From contig JAETNQ010000007.1 in NCBI GenBank assembly GCA_021772075.1, forward strand, positions 1-64,000: DNA of 64,000 nt, given 5' to 3'. Positions 32,490 through 41,238 of the stretch are shown one piece after another. Below the pieces are notes generated by a model, which worked only from the letters and a program-made list of their open reading frames with translations, searched no databases and was not told where the DNA came from. The position numbers were made by a program, and so were the translations under genes. The first letter of the stretch is position 1, and each line of letters begins with the position of its first letter. Source of the DNA: Lachnospiraceae bacterium (GTDB lineage: Bacteria; Bacillota; Clostridia; Lachnospirales; Lachnospiraceae).

Positions 32490-35210
32490 GTGGTCATCGG
32501 GATATTGGCGCATGTGGATGCGGGAAAAACAACTTTATCGGAAGCGATGCTCTATGTCAGCGGAAGCATAAGAAGGATGGGCAGAGTGGACAACGGGGAC
32601 GCTTTTCTGGATAACTACGAATTGGAGCGGAACCGCGGAATTACTATTTTTTCCAAACAGGCGGTTTTCCGGCTGGGGGATATGCCGGTGACTCTGCTGG
32701 ATACTCCGGGCCATGTGGATTTTTCGGCAGAGATGGAACGCGCGCTCCAAGTGCTGGATTATGGAGTGCTTGTCATAAGCGGAGCCGACGGCGTGCAGGG
32801 ACACACCCTGACGCTGTGGCGGCTGCTGAAAAGGTACGGCATACCGGTATTTCTGTTCATCAACAAGATGGATCAGGAAGGAACGGACAAGGAAGCGCTG
32901 ATGGCGGGGCTGCAGGAAAGGCTGAGCGGGGAATGCATTGATTTTACGGAGAAGCGGCCCGGGCCTGAAAGGCAGAAGTTTTACGAAAACATTGCAATGG
33001 CCGAGGAAGAAACGCTGGAGGCCTTTTTGGAACAAGGGAAGATTGCGGAGGAAGAAATCAGGCGACTGGTTGCGGAACGGAAAATATTCCCTTGTTTTTT
33101 TGGTTCTGCCCTGAGAGGGACAGGAGTGGAAGAGTTTCTTGCCGGATTGCGGAATTATGTCCGCGAGAGGGATTACCCGGACGGATTCGGAGCGAAAGTA
33201 TTTAAGATTGCCAGGGATAACCAGGGCAGCCGTCTGACTTTCCTGAAGGTGACAGGGGGGAACCTTCCGGCACGGATGGAACTGGAAGGAGGCGGAGAGG
33301 GGAATGAGTGGAGGGAGAAAGTAAACCAGATCCGCATTTATTCCGGGGAAAAATATAGCGTGGCGGAAGAGGCGGCGGCCGGGAGCATTTGCGCTGTCAC
33401 CGGTTTAAGCCATACCAAGCCGGGGGAGGGGCTGGGAGAAGAGCGGGAGTCCGTCCTTCCGGTGCTGGAACCGGTGCTGACTTGCAAGATGGAACTTCCG
33501 CCGGAATGCGATCCTGCCCTGCTGCTTCCCAAACTTCGGCTGCTTGAGGAGGAGGAACCCCAGCTTCATCTGGTATGGAACGAAACATTGCGGGAAATAC
33601 AGGCGAAGATCATGGGCGAAGTGCAGACGGAAGTCTTAAAGAGCCTGATCATGGAACGGTTCGGCGTAGAGGTAGAATTTGGCGAGGGAAATATCGTATA
33701 TAAGGAAACGATCGGGAACGCAGTGGAAGGCGTGGGGCATTTTGAGCCTTTAAAGCATTATGCGGAGGTGCATCTTCTTTTAGAACCGGGGGAACCCGGA
33801 AGCGGGCTTTCCTTTGCTTCGGATTGCAGCAGTGATATGCTGGAGCGGAACTGGCAGCGGCTGGTACTGACTCATTTGGAAGAAAAAGAACATAAGGGAG
33901 TATTGACCGGCTCGCCTCTTACCGATATGAGGATAACGCTGATCGGGGGAAGGGCTCATCAGAAGCATACAGAGGGCGGGGATTTCCGGCAGGCGTGTTA
34001 CCGCGCGGTGCGGCAGGGGCTGATGGAAGCGCAGCCGGTGCTTTTGGAGCCGTATTATGATTTCCGCTTGGAGGTGCCGGAAAAAATGATAGGGCGCGCC
34101 ATGGCGGATATGGAAAGGATGAGCGGAACTTTTGATATGCCCCTGCGGCAGGGGGATACGGCCATTTTGGCGGGGGAAGCTCCGGCAGCGTCCCTGCAGG
34201 GATATGCGAAGGAACTGGCGGCATATACCAAGGGGCACGGAAAGTTGTTTTGTACATGGAAGGGCTATAAGGCCTGTCATAATACGGAAGAGGTTGTGAA
34301 GAAGATCGGTTATGACGCGGAAAGGGATACGGACCATCCGGCCGGTTCCATTTTCTGCGCCCACGGGGCGGGTTTTTATGTGGAATGGGACGAAGTAAAA
34401 GATTATATGCATGTGGAAAGCTGTTTTCGGAGAGGAAAACCGGAGGAAGAAGGCAGCTCTGTGCAGCGTGGAGACGGCACAGGGGATGCCCTGCTGCAGA
34501 CGCGGAGGAAACGCGGGAAAGGGCAGGGCGCGGATTCCGGCCAATGGCTGGGTACCGAAGAAGTGGATGCGATTTTGGAAAAAACATTATATGCCAATAA
34601 AAAAGCGGGCAAAGCGGCCGGAAAGGGATTTGGAAATAGAAATGACGGAGCGTCTGTCCGCACTTATGGGCAGAGCGGGAAAGAAAACAGCAAAAAGGCG
34701 GAGAAGAGGGAAAAATATCTGCTGGTGGACGGCTATAATATTATTTTCGCCTGGGAAGACTTGAAAGAGCTGGCCGCAGTCAGCATTGACGGGGCGAGGG
34801 GGAAGCTGATGGATATTCTCTGCAATTACCAGGGAATGCGGGGATGCCATTTGATCCTTGTTTTTGACGCTTACCGGGTGCAGGGACACGATACGGAACT
34901 TTTCGATTATCATAACATCCATGTGGTATATACGAAGGAAGCGGAGACGGCGGACCAGTACATCGAAAAATTCGCCCATGAAAACGGGCGGAAGGCAGAT
35001 GTAACGGTAGCTACTTCGGACGGGCTGGAACAGATTATCATCAGAGGCCAGGGCTGCTCCCTGCTTTCTGCAAGGGAATTGCGGGAAGAAATCCAAAGGG
35101 TTTCAGAGGAAATTCGCGGGGCATACATGGATAAACAGACAGAAGGCAGGAATTATTTGATGGATGCGGTGGCGGAAGAAACGAGGGAACAGTGGAATCG
35201 GATTCTATGA
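32490..35210 (+). CDS. TetM/EF-G-like translational GTPase fused to a YacP/Rae1-like NYN endonuclease domain
   Basis: This is a 906-residue protein. Residues 1 to about 640 are a translational GTPase of the ribosomal-protection (TetM/TetO) group: G1 AHVDAGKTT (7-15), G2 RGITI (49-53), G3 DTPGHVDF (71-78), G4 NKMD (125-128), then EF-G-like domains II-V. The domain V end DHPAGSIFCAHGAGFYVEWDEVKDYMHVES is typical of TetM relatives. A Lys/Gly-rich linker follows. Residues about 740-906 are a NYN domain like B. subtilis YacP/Rae1 (LLVDGYNIIFAWEDL, LILVFDAYRV, ETADQYIEKFAHENG, VTVATSDGLEQ) with the expected acidic residues. Rae1 cuts mRNA in the ribosomal A site. The fused protein probably acts on stalled or drug-bound ribosomes. 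Tetracycline resistance is not implied by sequence alone. The start is GTG 32490, six bases after GGAGG. Confidence 0.88.
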   Translation: MVIGILAHVDAGKTTLSEAMLYVSGSIRRMGRVDNGDAFLDNYELERNRGITIFSKQAVFRLGDMPVTLLDTPGHVDFSAEMERALQVLDYGVLVISGADGVQGHTLTLWRLLKRYGIPVFLFINKMDQEGTDKEALMAGLQERLSGECIDFTEKRPGPERQKFYENIAMAEEETLEAFLEQGKIAEEEIRRLVAERKIFPCFFGSALRGTGVEEFLAGLRNYVRERDYPDGFGAKVFKIARDNQGSRLTFLKVTGGNLPARMELEGGGEGNEWREKVNQIRIYSGEKYSVAEEAAAGSICAVTGLSHTKPGEGLGEERESVLPVLEPVLTCKMELPPECDPALLLPKLRLLEEEEPQLHLVWNETLREIQAKIMGEVQTEVLKSLIMERFGVEVEFGEGNIVYKETIGNAVEGVGHFEPLKHYAEVHLLLEPGEPGSGLSFASDCSSDMLERNWQRLVLTHLEEKEHKGVLTGSPLTDMRITLIGGRAHQKHTEGGDFRQACYRAVRQGLMEAQPVLLEPYYDFRLEVPEKMIGRAMADMERMSGTFDMPLRQGDTAILAGEAPAASLQGYAKELAAYTKGHGKLFCTWKGYKACHNTEEVVKKIGYDAERDTDHPAGSIFCAHGAGFYVEWDEVKDYMHVESCFRRGKPEEEGSSVQRGDGTGDALLQTRRKRGKGQGADSGQWLGTEEVDAILEKTLYANKKAGKAAGKGFGNRNDGASVRTYGQSGKENSKKAEKREKYLLVDGYNIIFAWEDLKELAAVSIDGARGKLMDILCNYQGMRGCHLILVFDAYRVQGHDTELFDYHNIHVVYTKEAETADQYIEKFAHENGRKADVTVATSDGLEQIIIRGQGCSLLSARELREEIQRVSEEIRGAYMDKQTEGRNYLMDAVAEETREQWNRIL

Positions 35211-35230
35211 AACAAGGAGAGGACAGAGGA

Positions 35231-37225
35231 ATGAAGAAAAGGCGTTGGCTGGGGCGGGCATTTGGCGCTTTGGCGGTTATATGGATTTTGGCGGAAGCAT
35301 TTTCAGGGCGCAGTATGGCGGCAGAAGGGGAAAACCGCGTCAGCATATTGTTTACCCATGACATGCATTCCCATATTAACAGCTTCCAGACAGTATATAA
35401 GGGGGAAGATGTGAATATCGGAGGGTTTGCCAGAATTCAGACGATTATCGACAGGCAGAGAGAAAAAGATCCGGAAACTTTGCTGGTGGACGGCGGGGAT
35501 TTTTCGATGGGGAGTCTGTTCCAGACGGTGTATGAGACACAGGCATCCGAGCTTCGGTTGATGGGGGCTATGGGATATGACGCGACGACATTTGGCAACC
35601 ATGAATTTGATTTCCGCTCGGAGGGGCTGGAAAATATGCTGTATACGGCGGTCGGCAGCGGGGAAGAACTGCCTATGCTGCTTGTCTGCAATGTGGATTG
35701 GACAGAGGCGGGAGAAGAACAGGAGGAAATCCGGGCCGCCTTTGAAGAATATGGGGTCAAAGATTATGAAATCGTGGAAAAAAACGGGGTAAGGATCGCC
35801 CTGATCGGCGTATTCGGGGAAGACGCTTTCGCCTGCGCGCCCACTTGCGCCCTTTCTTTCCGGAATCCGGCCGAGGCGGTGGCAGAGACCGTGGAAGAGA
35901 TCCGGGAAAAGGAAGATGTGGATATGCTGGTCTGCCTGTCCCATTGCGGAACCAATGAGGACAAGAAAAAATCCGAAGACGAAATCATCGCCCGGAAAGT
36001 GCCGGAACTGGATCTGATTATCAGCGGCCATTCCCATACGACGCTGGAGGAGCCGATGGTATACGGGGATACTTATATCGTGTCTGCCGGGGAATATGGA
36101 AAGGCGGTAGGTTCTTTGTCTATGGTGGAAAAGGAGGGCGGCAGATGGAGGATAGAGGATTATGAACTGATCCCGACGACGGAAGAGATTCCCGGGGATG
36201 AAGAAATAAAAGAGAAAATCGCCGCATTTGAGGAAACGATCGATGAGGATTATCTGTCCCTTTTCGGATATACGGCGGATCAGGTGCTGGCTCATAATGA
36301 ATATGCATTCAGCACGGTACAGGATCTGGAACAGCTGCACACGGAACATAATCTGGGAAACCTGATGGCGGATGCATATATTTATGCGGTGGAGACGGCG
36401 GAGGGATACGACGGGATACCGGTGGATATGGCAGTGGTGCCGAGCGGTACGGTGAGGGATACTTATGTGCCGGGGGATATTACGGTGGAAGACGTTTATA
36501 ATTCCTTTTCCCTTGGGATAGGAAAGGACGGGGTTCCCGGATATCCATTGATCAGCGTTTACCTCACGGGGAAGGAACTGAAGACAGCGGCGGAGATCGA
36601 CGCTTCGCTCACGGATTATATGAAGACGGCTCGGCTGTATATGAGCGGGATGCACATGACTTACAACCCGCACCGCCTGATTTTGAATAAAGTAACGGAT
36701 ATTTATTTGACGAAGGGGGATAACGGCTTGGCGCTGCCCGGCGGTTCAGGGGGAAGCGTGGAACGGATGGAACTGGAGGACGATAAACTGTACCGGGTAG
36801 TGGCGGATTTGTACAGCGGGCAGATGCTTCGTGCGGTAACGGATATGTCCTATGGAATTCTTTCGTTGGAACCAAAGAATGCGGACGGCACTCCGGTAGC
36901 CGATTTCGAGGACTGCATTGTTTACGATGGAGATATGGAATTGAAAGCATGGGCGGGAATCGCCAAATATATCGCTTCCTTTGAGGCGAACGCGGATGGG
37001 GTTGCCGAAGTGCCGGAATACTACGCGTCTCCTCAGGGGAGAAAGAATGTGGAGGATGCGAAGGACATAGGAAGTTTGATGAAGAATCCCAATAAGTATG
37101 CGGCGGCGATTGTGGCAGTCCTCATTCTTGCCATAGCCCTTCTGGCGGCATTATTAATTGTCATGATAAAACTGGTGAAAAAAGCAGCGGCAGCGCTGCG
37201 GGAAAAACAAAATCGGAAAGGGTGA
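35231..37225 (+). CDS. Surface-anchored 5'-nucleotidase/2',3'-cyclic phosphodiesterase family protein
   Basis: This 664-residue protein has an N-terminal signal peptide, a calcineurin-type metallophosphatase domain (SILFTHDMHSH, VDGGDFSMG, GNHEFD, CLSHCGTNED, ISGHSHT) and a C-terminal 5'-nucleotidase substrate domain (AVVPSGTVRDTYVPGDITVEDVYNSFSLG). Near the end a membrane helix (AAAIVAVLILAIALLAALLIVMI) and a positive tail tether it to the cell surface. The UshA/YfkN group dephosphorylates extracellular nucleotides for uptake. The ATG at 35231 is preferred because it begins a proper signal sequence (MKKRRWLGRAFGAL) behind AAGGAGAGG; in-frame GTG 35192 and ATG 35207 lie at the end of the upstream gene. 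Confidence 0.88.
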   Translation: MKKRRWLGRAFGALAVIWILAEAFSGRSMAAEGENRVSILFTHDMHSHINSFQTVYKGEDVNIGGFARIQTIIDRQREKDPETLLVDGGDFSMGSLFQTVYETQASELRLMGAMGYDATTFGNHEFDFRSEGLENMLYTAVGSGEELPMLLVCNVDWTEAGEEQEEIRAAFEEYGVKDYEIVEKNGVRIALIGVFGEDAFACAPTCALSFRNPAEAVAETVEEIREKEDVDMLVCLSHCGTNEDKKKSEDEIIARKVPELDLIISGHSHTTLEEPMVYGDTYIVSAGEYGKAVGSLSMVEKEGGRWRIEDYELIPTTEEIPGDEEIKEKIAAFEETIDEDYLSLFGYTADQVLAHNEYAFSTVQDLEQLHTEHNLGNLMADAYIYAVETAEGYDGIPVDMAVVPSGTVRDTYVPGDITVEDVYNSFSLGIGKDGVPGYPLISVYLTGKELKTAAEIDASLTDYMKTARLYMSGMHMTYNPHRLILNKVTDIYLTKGDNGLALPGGSGGSVERMELEDDKLYRVVADLYSGQMLRAVTDMSYGILSLEPKNADGTPVADFEDCIVYDGDMELKAWAGIAKYIASFEANADGVAEVPEYYASPQGRKNVEDAKDIGSLMKNPNKYAAAIVAVLILAIALLAALLIVMIKLVKKAAAALREKQNRKG

Positions 37226-37230
37226 AAGAA

Positions 37231-38589
37231 ATGCAGAGGGATCTGACGCAGGGACCGATAACGACAAACCTGTTGCGGTTTGCCGTCCCGCTGATGATAG
37301 GCAATTTGCTGCAGCAATTTTATAATATAGCGGATACGTGGATTGTCGGGCAGTATTTGGGGGCGAACGCATTGGCGGCAGTAGGGTCGTCCTATACGCT
37401 GATGGTGTTTCTGACCTCGATTCTTCTTGGATTGTGCATGGGAAGCGGGGCCGTATTTTCTATTTATTACGGGAAAAAAGATGAAGAACGGTTAAAATCC
37501 AGTATATTTCTGTCTTTTACCATGATCGGAACCGTGACGCTGGTACTGAATGCGGCTGTGTTTGCGGGGCTTGGCCCGATCATTCGCCTGCTTCAGGTTC
37601 CTGCGTCTGTGGTTCCGATTATGAGCGATTATCTATGGGTGGTCTTTTGGGGGATTCCCGCTACTTTTTTATACAATTATTTTTCCAATTTATTGCGGGC
37701 CTTGGGTAATTCGGTAACGCCCCTCATTTTTTTGGGTGCCGCCGCGGCGCTGAATATTTTGTTGGATCTGCAGTTTGTGCTTATGTTCGGCATGGGCGTG
37801 GAAGGGGCGGCTGCGGCTACAGTGCTGGCCCAGTATCTTTCCGGCGCGGGGATTATGTGCTACACGCTTTTGCGTTTCCCGCAGCTTCGGATACAAAGAA
37901 AACATAGGAAGTGGAAGAAAAATATCCTGCGGGAGATCGCCGGATTATCTTTTTTAACTTGCGTCCAGCAGTCTGTAATGAATTTCGGGATTTTGATGGT
38001 ACAGGGGCTGGTGAACAGTTTCGGTGCGGGGATCATGGCGGCTTTTGCGGCAGCGGTCAAAATCGATTCGTTTGCCTATATGCCGGTGCAGGACTTTGGC
38101 AATGCATTTTCTACTTTTGTCGCGCAGAATTACGGAGCAGGAAAAAGGGACAGGATACGGGAGGGAATCCGCAGATCGGCGGCAGCTGTATTTTTATTCT
38201 GTGCGGTAATCAGCAGCCTTGTCTGTCTGCTGGCTCGTTCCCTGATGATGATTTTTATTCCGGCTTCTGAGACGGGGATTATCAGGGAAGGAGTGCGTTA
38301 CCTCAGAATAGAAGGAGCCTGTTATATCGGTATCGGCTTTTTGTTTATGCTTTACGGGTTTTACCGCGCGGTGCGGAGGCCGGGGATGTCCGTGGTGCTG
38401 ACCGTCATTTCTCTGGGAACGCGGGTAGTTCTTGCCTATGCCCTGTCGGGTATACCATGGATCGGCGTCACGGGCATATGGGCTTCCGTGCCTATCGGCT
38501 GGCTGCTGGCGGATATGGTTGGAATCGGCTGGTATTGGAGAAAGAAGGGAGATTTGCTTGCCATTCCGGATGATTGCTCCCAGGAATAA
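37231..38589 (+). CDS. MATE-family multidrug/cation efflux transporter
   Basis: This 452-residue integral membrane protein has about twelve segments and two MatE halves (ITTNLLRFAVPLMIGNLLQQFYNIADTWIVGQYLGANALAAVGSSYTLMVFLTSILLGLCMGSGAVFS, and the repeat beginning FLTCVQQSVMNFGILMVQGLVNSFG). The family expels drugs or metabolites in exchange for Na+ or H+. The ATG at 37231 is 5 bases after the nucleotidase stop; the in-frame GTG at 37222 overlaps that stop and is less likely. It is the last gene of the set that begins with the CofE-family gene, closed by a strong terminator. Confidence 0.92.
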   Translation: MQRDLTQGPITTNLLRFAVPLMIGNLLQQFYNIADTWIVGQYLGANALAAVGSSYTLMVFLTSILLGLCMGSGAVFSIYYGKKDEERLKSSIFLSFTMIGTVTLVLNAAVFAGLGPIIRLLQVPASVVPIMSDYLWVVFWGIPATFLYNYFSNLLRALGNSVTPLIFLGAAAALNILLDLQFVLMFGMGVEGAAAATVLAQYLSGAGIMCYTLLRFPQLRIQRKHRKWKKNILREIAGLSFLTCVQQSVMNFGILMVQGLVNSFGAGIMAAFAAAVKIDSFAYMPVQDFGNAFSTFVAQNYGAGKRDRIREGIRRSAAAVFLFCAVISSLVCLLARSLMMIFIPASETGIIREGVRYLRIEGACYIGIGFLFMLYGFYRAVRRPGMSVVLTVISLGTRVVLAYALSGIPWIGVTGIWASVPIGWLLADMVGIGWYWRKKGDLLAIPDDCSQE

Positions 38590-38645
38590 AAAACCCCGGC
38601 ATTTATGCGGATTTCTATTCATCCATCATAAATGCCAGGGTTTTT
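38588..38645. terminator. Intrinsic terminator after the MATE gene
   Basis: AAAAACCCCGGCATTTA pairs with TAAATGCCAGGGTTTTT with one mismatch, a 23-24-base loop and a T5 run. The mirrored A run allows it to work for the minus-strand tRNA transcript too. Confidence 0.85.
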
Positions 38646-38742
38646 ATAGAGCAGACGCATTTCTGGACGAACTGCGTTCGTGGGCGACTGCCGGGTGATA
38701 AGGAATCCCCCCACTTCGTGGGTCCCTCCTTACCACAATACA

Positions 38743-38815
38743 TGGAGATAACGGGACTCGAACCCGCGGCCTATGCGTTGCGAACGCATCGCTATCCCAG
38801 CTTAGCTATATCCCC
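38743..38815 (-). tRNA. tRNA-Ala (anticodon CGC)
   Basis: The 73-base cloverleaf has acceptor GGGGATA/TATCTCC (one G-U), D stem GCTA/TAGC and anticodon stem ATGCG/CGCAT around the loop TTCGCAA. The T arm is CGGG-TTCGAGT-CCCG. Anticodon CGC reads GCG (Ala). The discriminator is A and CCA is not encoded, so it must be added enzymatically. It is an isolated tRNA gene with no tRNA neighbours. Confidence 0.93.
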
Positions 38816-38861
38816 GTACAAATCTATTGTAGCACATTGGGGATAAAAAGCAAGAAAAATT

Positions 38862-39341
38862 TTAGCAGAAAACAATAATCCTTTCCGGCGTGGTTTGCGG
38901 CGGAATGCTTCTAGTGGTGGCGCTGTAGTAGACCATCAGAAGATTGTTTCCGATGCCGCAGACAAAGCGCTGGCCGTTAGCCGTCGTTACGCGGGTATCA
39001 GGGCCGATATTCAACTGCAGCGGATTTTCGGAAGAGAGGAGCCGTTCATTAAAATAAGCGACCACAACGTTTTCGCCAGGTTCTGTGCGGGCGATGAAGG
39101 CCGCCTGGTATTGGGGCGGATAGATCAACGGGACTGGCTGGCTTGTATCGTAAAAAGCGGTCACACGCATACCGGCGCGCAAAGGAGTGTTGTCTGTGAC
39201 ATAGGTTCCGGGAGAGAGGACGAAGCGGATCATCCCGTCCATGGTACGGATGGAAATCATTTGATTGCAGCATTCGCTGCGTAAGGGTTCGATCCGTTCG
39301 ATGATGCCCGTAATTCCAGTATAATAAGTAGAAGGTCTCAT
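38862..39341 (-). CDS. Hypothetical 159-residue protein
   Basis: No family is recognised. The protein is soluble-looking, without a signal peptide or membrane segment, and rich in beta-forming stretches (GIIERIEPLRSECCNQMISIRTMDGMIRFVLSPGTYVTDN, MRVTAFYDTSQPVPLIYPPQYQAAFIA), suggesting small beta-barrels of the OB type. The start at 39341 has a weak AGGA site. It ends 46 bases before the 5' end of the tRNA gene on the same strand. The coherent protein and absence of an opposite-strand candidate support it being real. Confidence 0.65.
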   Translation of the reverse strand: MRPSTYYTGITGIIERIEPLRSECCNQMISIRTMDGMIRFVLSPGTYVTDNTPLRAGMRVTAFYDTSQPVPLIYPPQYQAAFIARTEPGENVVVAYFNERLLSSENPLQLNIGPDTRVTTANGQRFVCGIGNNLLMVYYSATTRSIPPQTTPERIIVFC

Positions 39342-39510
39342 AAATATTTCCTGGTTTCTTTTACTATAAAATATGCATTTGCGTGGAATATGTGTAGATG
39401 CGGGCTTGTCTGGATCAGAGGATTTCCTTTTCCGCTTATAAATTCATTCCTATTATGGAAAAATAATGTTATAATCTTTAAAATAATGCAAATGGAGAAA
39501 GGACAGGGAT

Positions 39511-40053
39511 ATGAGAATAGGAACGGGTTATGATGTGCATAGATTAACGGCAGGGCGGGATTTGGTGGTCGGAGGGGTAAAAATACCTTATGAAAAAGGG
39601 CTGCTCGGACATTCCGACGCGGATGTGCTGCTGCATGCGATTATGGATGCATTGCTTGGTGCTGCGGGGCTTGGCGATATTGGCAAACATTTTCCCGATA
39701 CGGATATGGCTTATAAGGGAATTTCTTCCATAAAATTATTAGAACATGTAAGGGAGCTTCTGGAGAAGAATTGTTTTCTGATTGAAAATATTGACGCGAC
39801 CATTATCGCGCAGGCTCCGAAGATGCGCCCCTATATCGATGCGATGAGGGAAAAGATTGCATCGGCGCTGGATATGGATATATCCCAGGTGAATGTAAAA
39901 GCGACGACGGAAGAGGGGCTTGGCTTTACCGGAAGGGGAGAGGGGATTTCCGCCCAGGCAGTCTGCCTGTTGACCAGCCCGATTAATTATTATACGGAAG
40001 ATGTGACGGACCAGGATAAATGCAGGGGATGCGGGGGCTGTCCGAAAAAATAG
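39511..40053 (+). CDS. ispF: 2-C-methyl-D-erythritol 2,4-cyclodiphosphate synthase with Cys-rich tail
   Basis: This 180-residue protein forms MEcPP in the non-mevalonate isoprenoid pathway. The start [12 protein letters not shown] carries the zinc ligands D8 and H10, and [34 protein letters not shown] carries the third ligand (His in LGHSDAD). The end [24 protein letters not shown] is typical. IspF normally stops near residue 158-162. Here an extra tail of about 20 residues ends in [10 protein letters not shown], a CxxCxxC pattern suited to a metal or Fe-S cluster. The product's downstream enzyme IspG is an Fe-S protein, but any link is speculation. AGAAAGGA lies upstream of the ATG. No ispD gene is adjacent. 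Confidence 0.95.
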   Translation: MRIGTGYDVHRLTAGRDLVVGGVKIPYEKGLLGHSDADVLLHAIMDALLGAAGLGDIGKHFPDTDMAYKGISSIKLLEHVRELLEKNCFLIENIDATIIAQAPKMRPYIDAMREKIASALDMDISQVNVKATTEEGLGFTGRGEGISAQAVCLLTSPINYYTEDVTDQDKCRGCGGCPKK

Positions 40054-40069
40054 AAAAGAGGAGCGGAAG

Positions 40070-41176
40070 ATGGAGGAAATGTTATGGATGGAGGAGATGG
40101 AAGGGGATGACTGCCTAAGGCTGCGAAGCCTTTGGGAAGAAGTGTTCTGGGAGGACTCAAGGGCGTTTACGGACTATTATTTTGAGGAAAAAGCGGTGCG
40201 CAACCATGCTTTTGCGTTGAGGGCCGGGCAGGAATATGCTGCCATGCTTTATCTGTCCCCTTATCCGATGATGCTGCGGGCCGGGGAGCGGTTTGTTTGT
40301 CGGGAGATCTATTATATCGTCGGAGTGGCGACGAAAAAAGAATACCGCCACAGAGGATATATGGACAGGCTTTTAAAGAAAGCGCTTGCTTTTGCGAGGG
40401 CGAAAGGACAGCCTTTTGTTTTTTTGATGCCCGCCGATCCTCAGATTTATACGCCCTATCAGTTTTCTTATATTTATGACAGGAGAATCTATCGGTTAAA
40501 GGAAGACCAGACAGAAAAAAGTTTTTTGGGGATCCATCCTTTGGAAGAAACGGAAATCCATGCCCTGGCAGAACGTGCTTCTTCTTTTCTGGAAAAGTAT
40601 TATGATGTTTTTATCCGGAGGGACGGATCGTATTATCGCGGAATGGAAAGGGAGCTTTGGGTCCAGAATGGAGGGATCAGTCTCATAGGGGATGGGGAAG
40701 GTTATTTTTTTTATACGGAAGAAGAGGGCAAAGGGGAAATCTTAGAGGCAGTGCTGCCCGAAGGGGATAAAGAATGTATTGTTTATGATTCCGGGAAAAC
40801 AGAACCGGCGATTATGGCGCGGATCGCGGACGTTTCGTCCATGCTTTCTTTGTTGTATGCGGAAAATGAAGAAATTTTCCTGTCTTTGCTTGTAAGGGAT
40901 CCCCTTTTGCAGGAAAATGAAGGGGTTTGGAAGTGCCATATGACTTCCGGCAAAGTTTATACAAATAAGGAAGAAAAAGATGTTTTAGAGAAAAGCGGAG
41001 CGTGGCCGGAATATGAGTGCCAGGCGGATATCGGACAGCTTGCCGCATGGATATTCGGATACCAAAAGGAGGAGGAATGCTTCCTGTTTCCCGATGCTGC
41101 GGACAAGGAGGCGGTGCTGCGCAAATTGCGCGGGATCAGGCGGCCTTGCCGGGTTTTTATCAACGAGATCGTATAA
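40070..41176 (+). CDS. GNAT-family N-acetyltransferase
   Basis: This 368-residue protein has an N-terminal GNAT domain with the acetyl-CoA loop in GVATKKEYRHRGYMDRLLKKAL (Q/R-x-x-G-x-G/A pattern) followed by PFVFLMPADPQIYTPYQFSYIYDRR. The C-terminal half resembles the second GNAT-like and sterol-carrier-like parts of Eis-type enzymes. Substrate unknown; Eis homologues acetylate amines or aminoglycosides, but no drug specificity can be inferred. It follows ispF by 16 bases and precedes hflX by 62. The start has GAGGAGCGGAAG upstream. Confidence 0.8.
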   Translation: MEEMLWMEEMEGDDCLRLRSLWEEVFWEDSRAFTDYYFEEKAVRNHAFALRAGQEYAAMLYLSPYPMMLRAGERFVCREIYYIVGVATKKEYRHRGYMDRLLKKALAFARAKGQPFVFLMPADPQIYTPYQFSYIYDRRIYRLKEDQTEKSFLGIHPLEETEIHALAERASSFLEKYYDVFIRRDGSYYRGMERELWVQNGGISLIGDGEGYFFYTEEEGKGEILEAVLPEGDKECIVYDSGKTEPAIMARIADVSSMLSLLYAENEEIFLSLLVRDPLLQENEGVWKCHMTSGKVYTNKEEKDVLEKSGAWPEYECQADIGQLAAWIFGYQKEEECFLFPDAADKEAVLRKLRGIRRPCRVFINEIV

Positions 41177-41238
41177 CGGGATCATATAGAAGAAAAAATA
41201 AAAGGTCTGCGGACAGAAAGAAAGGCATAGTTGTAAAG

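Noticed and set aside
31293..32513. 406-codon minus-strand frame opposite the CofE-family gene
   Set aside because: The plus-strand protein is recognisable and placed in an operon; the minus frame lacks a ribosome binding site and any motif.
32490..34450. Calling this gene an acquired tetracycline-resistance determinant (tetM/O/W)
   Set aside because: It is only a distant relative of the ribosomal-protection group, fused to a nuclease domain and sitting in a chromosomal operon without mobile-element genes; resistance cannot be claimed from sequence.
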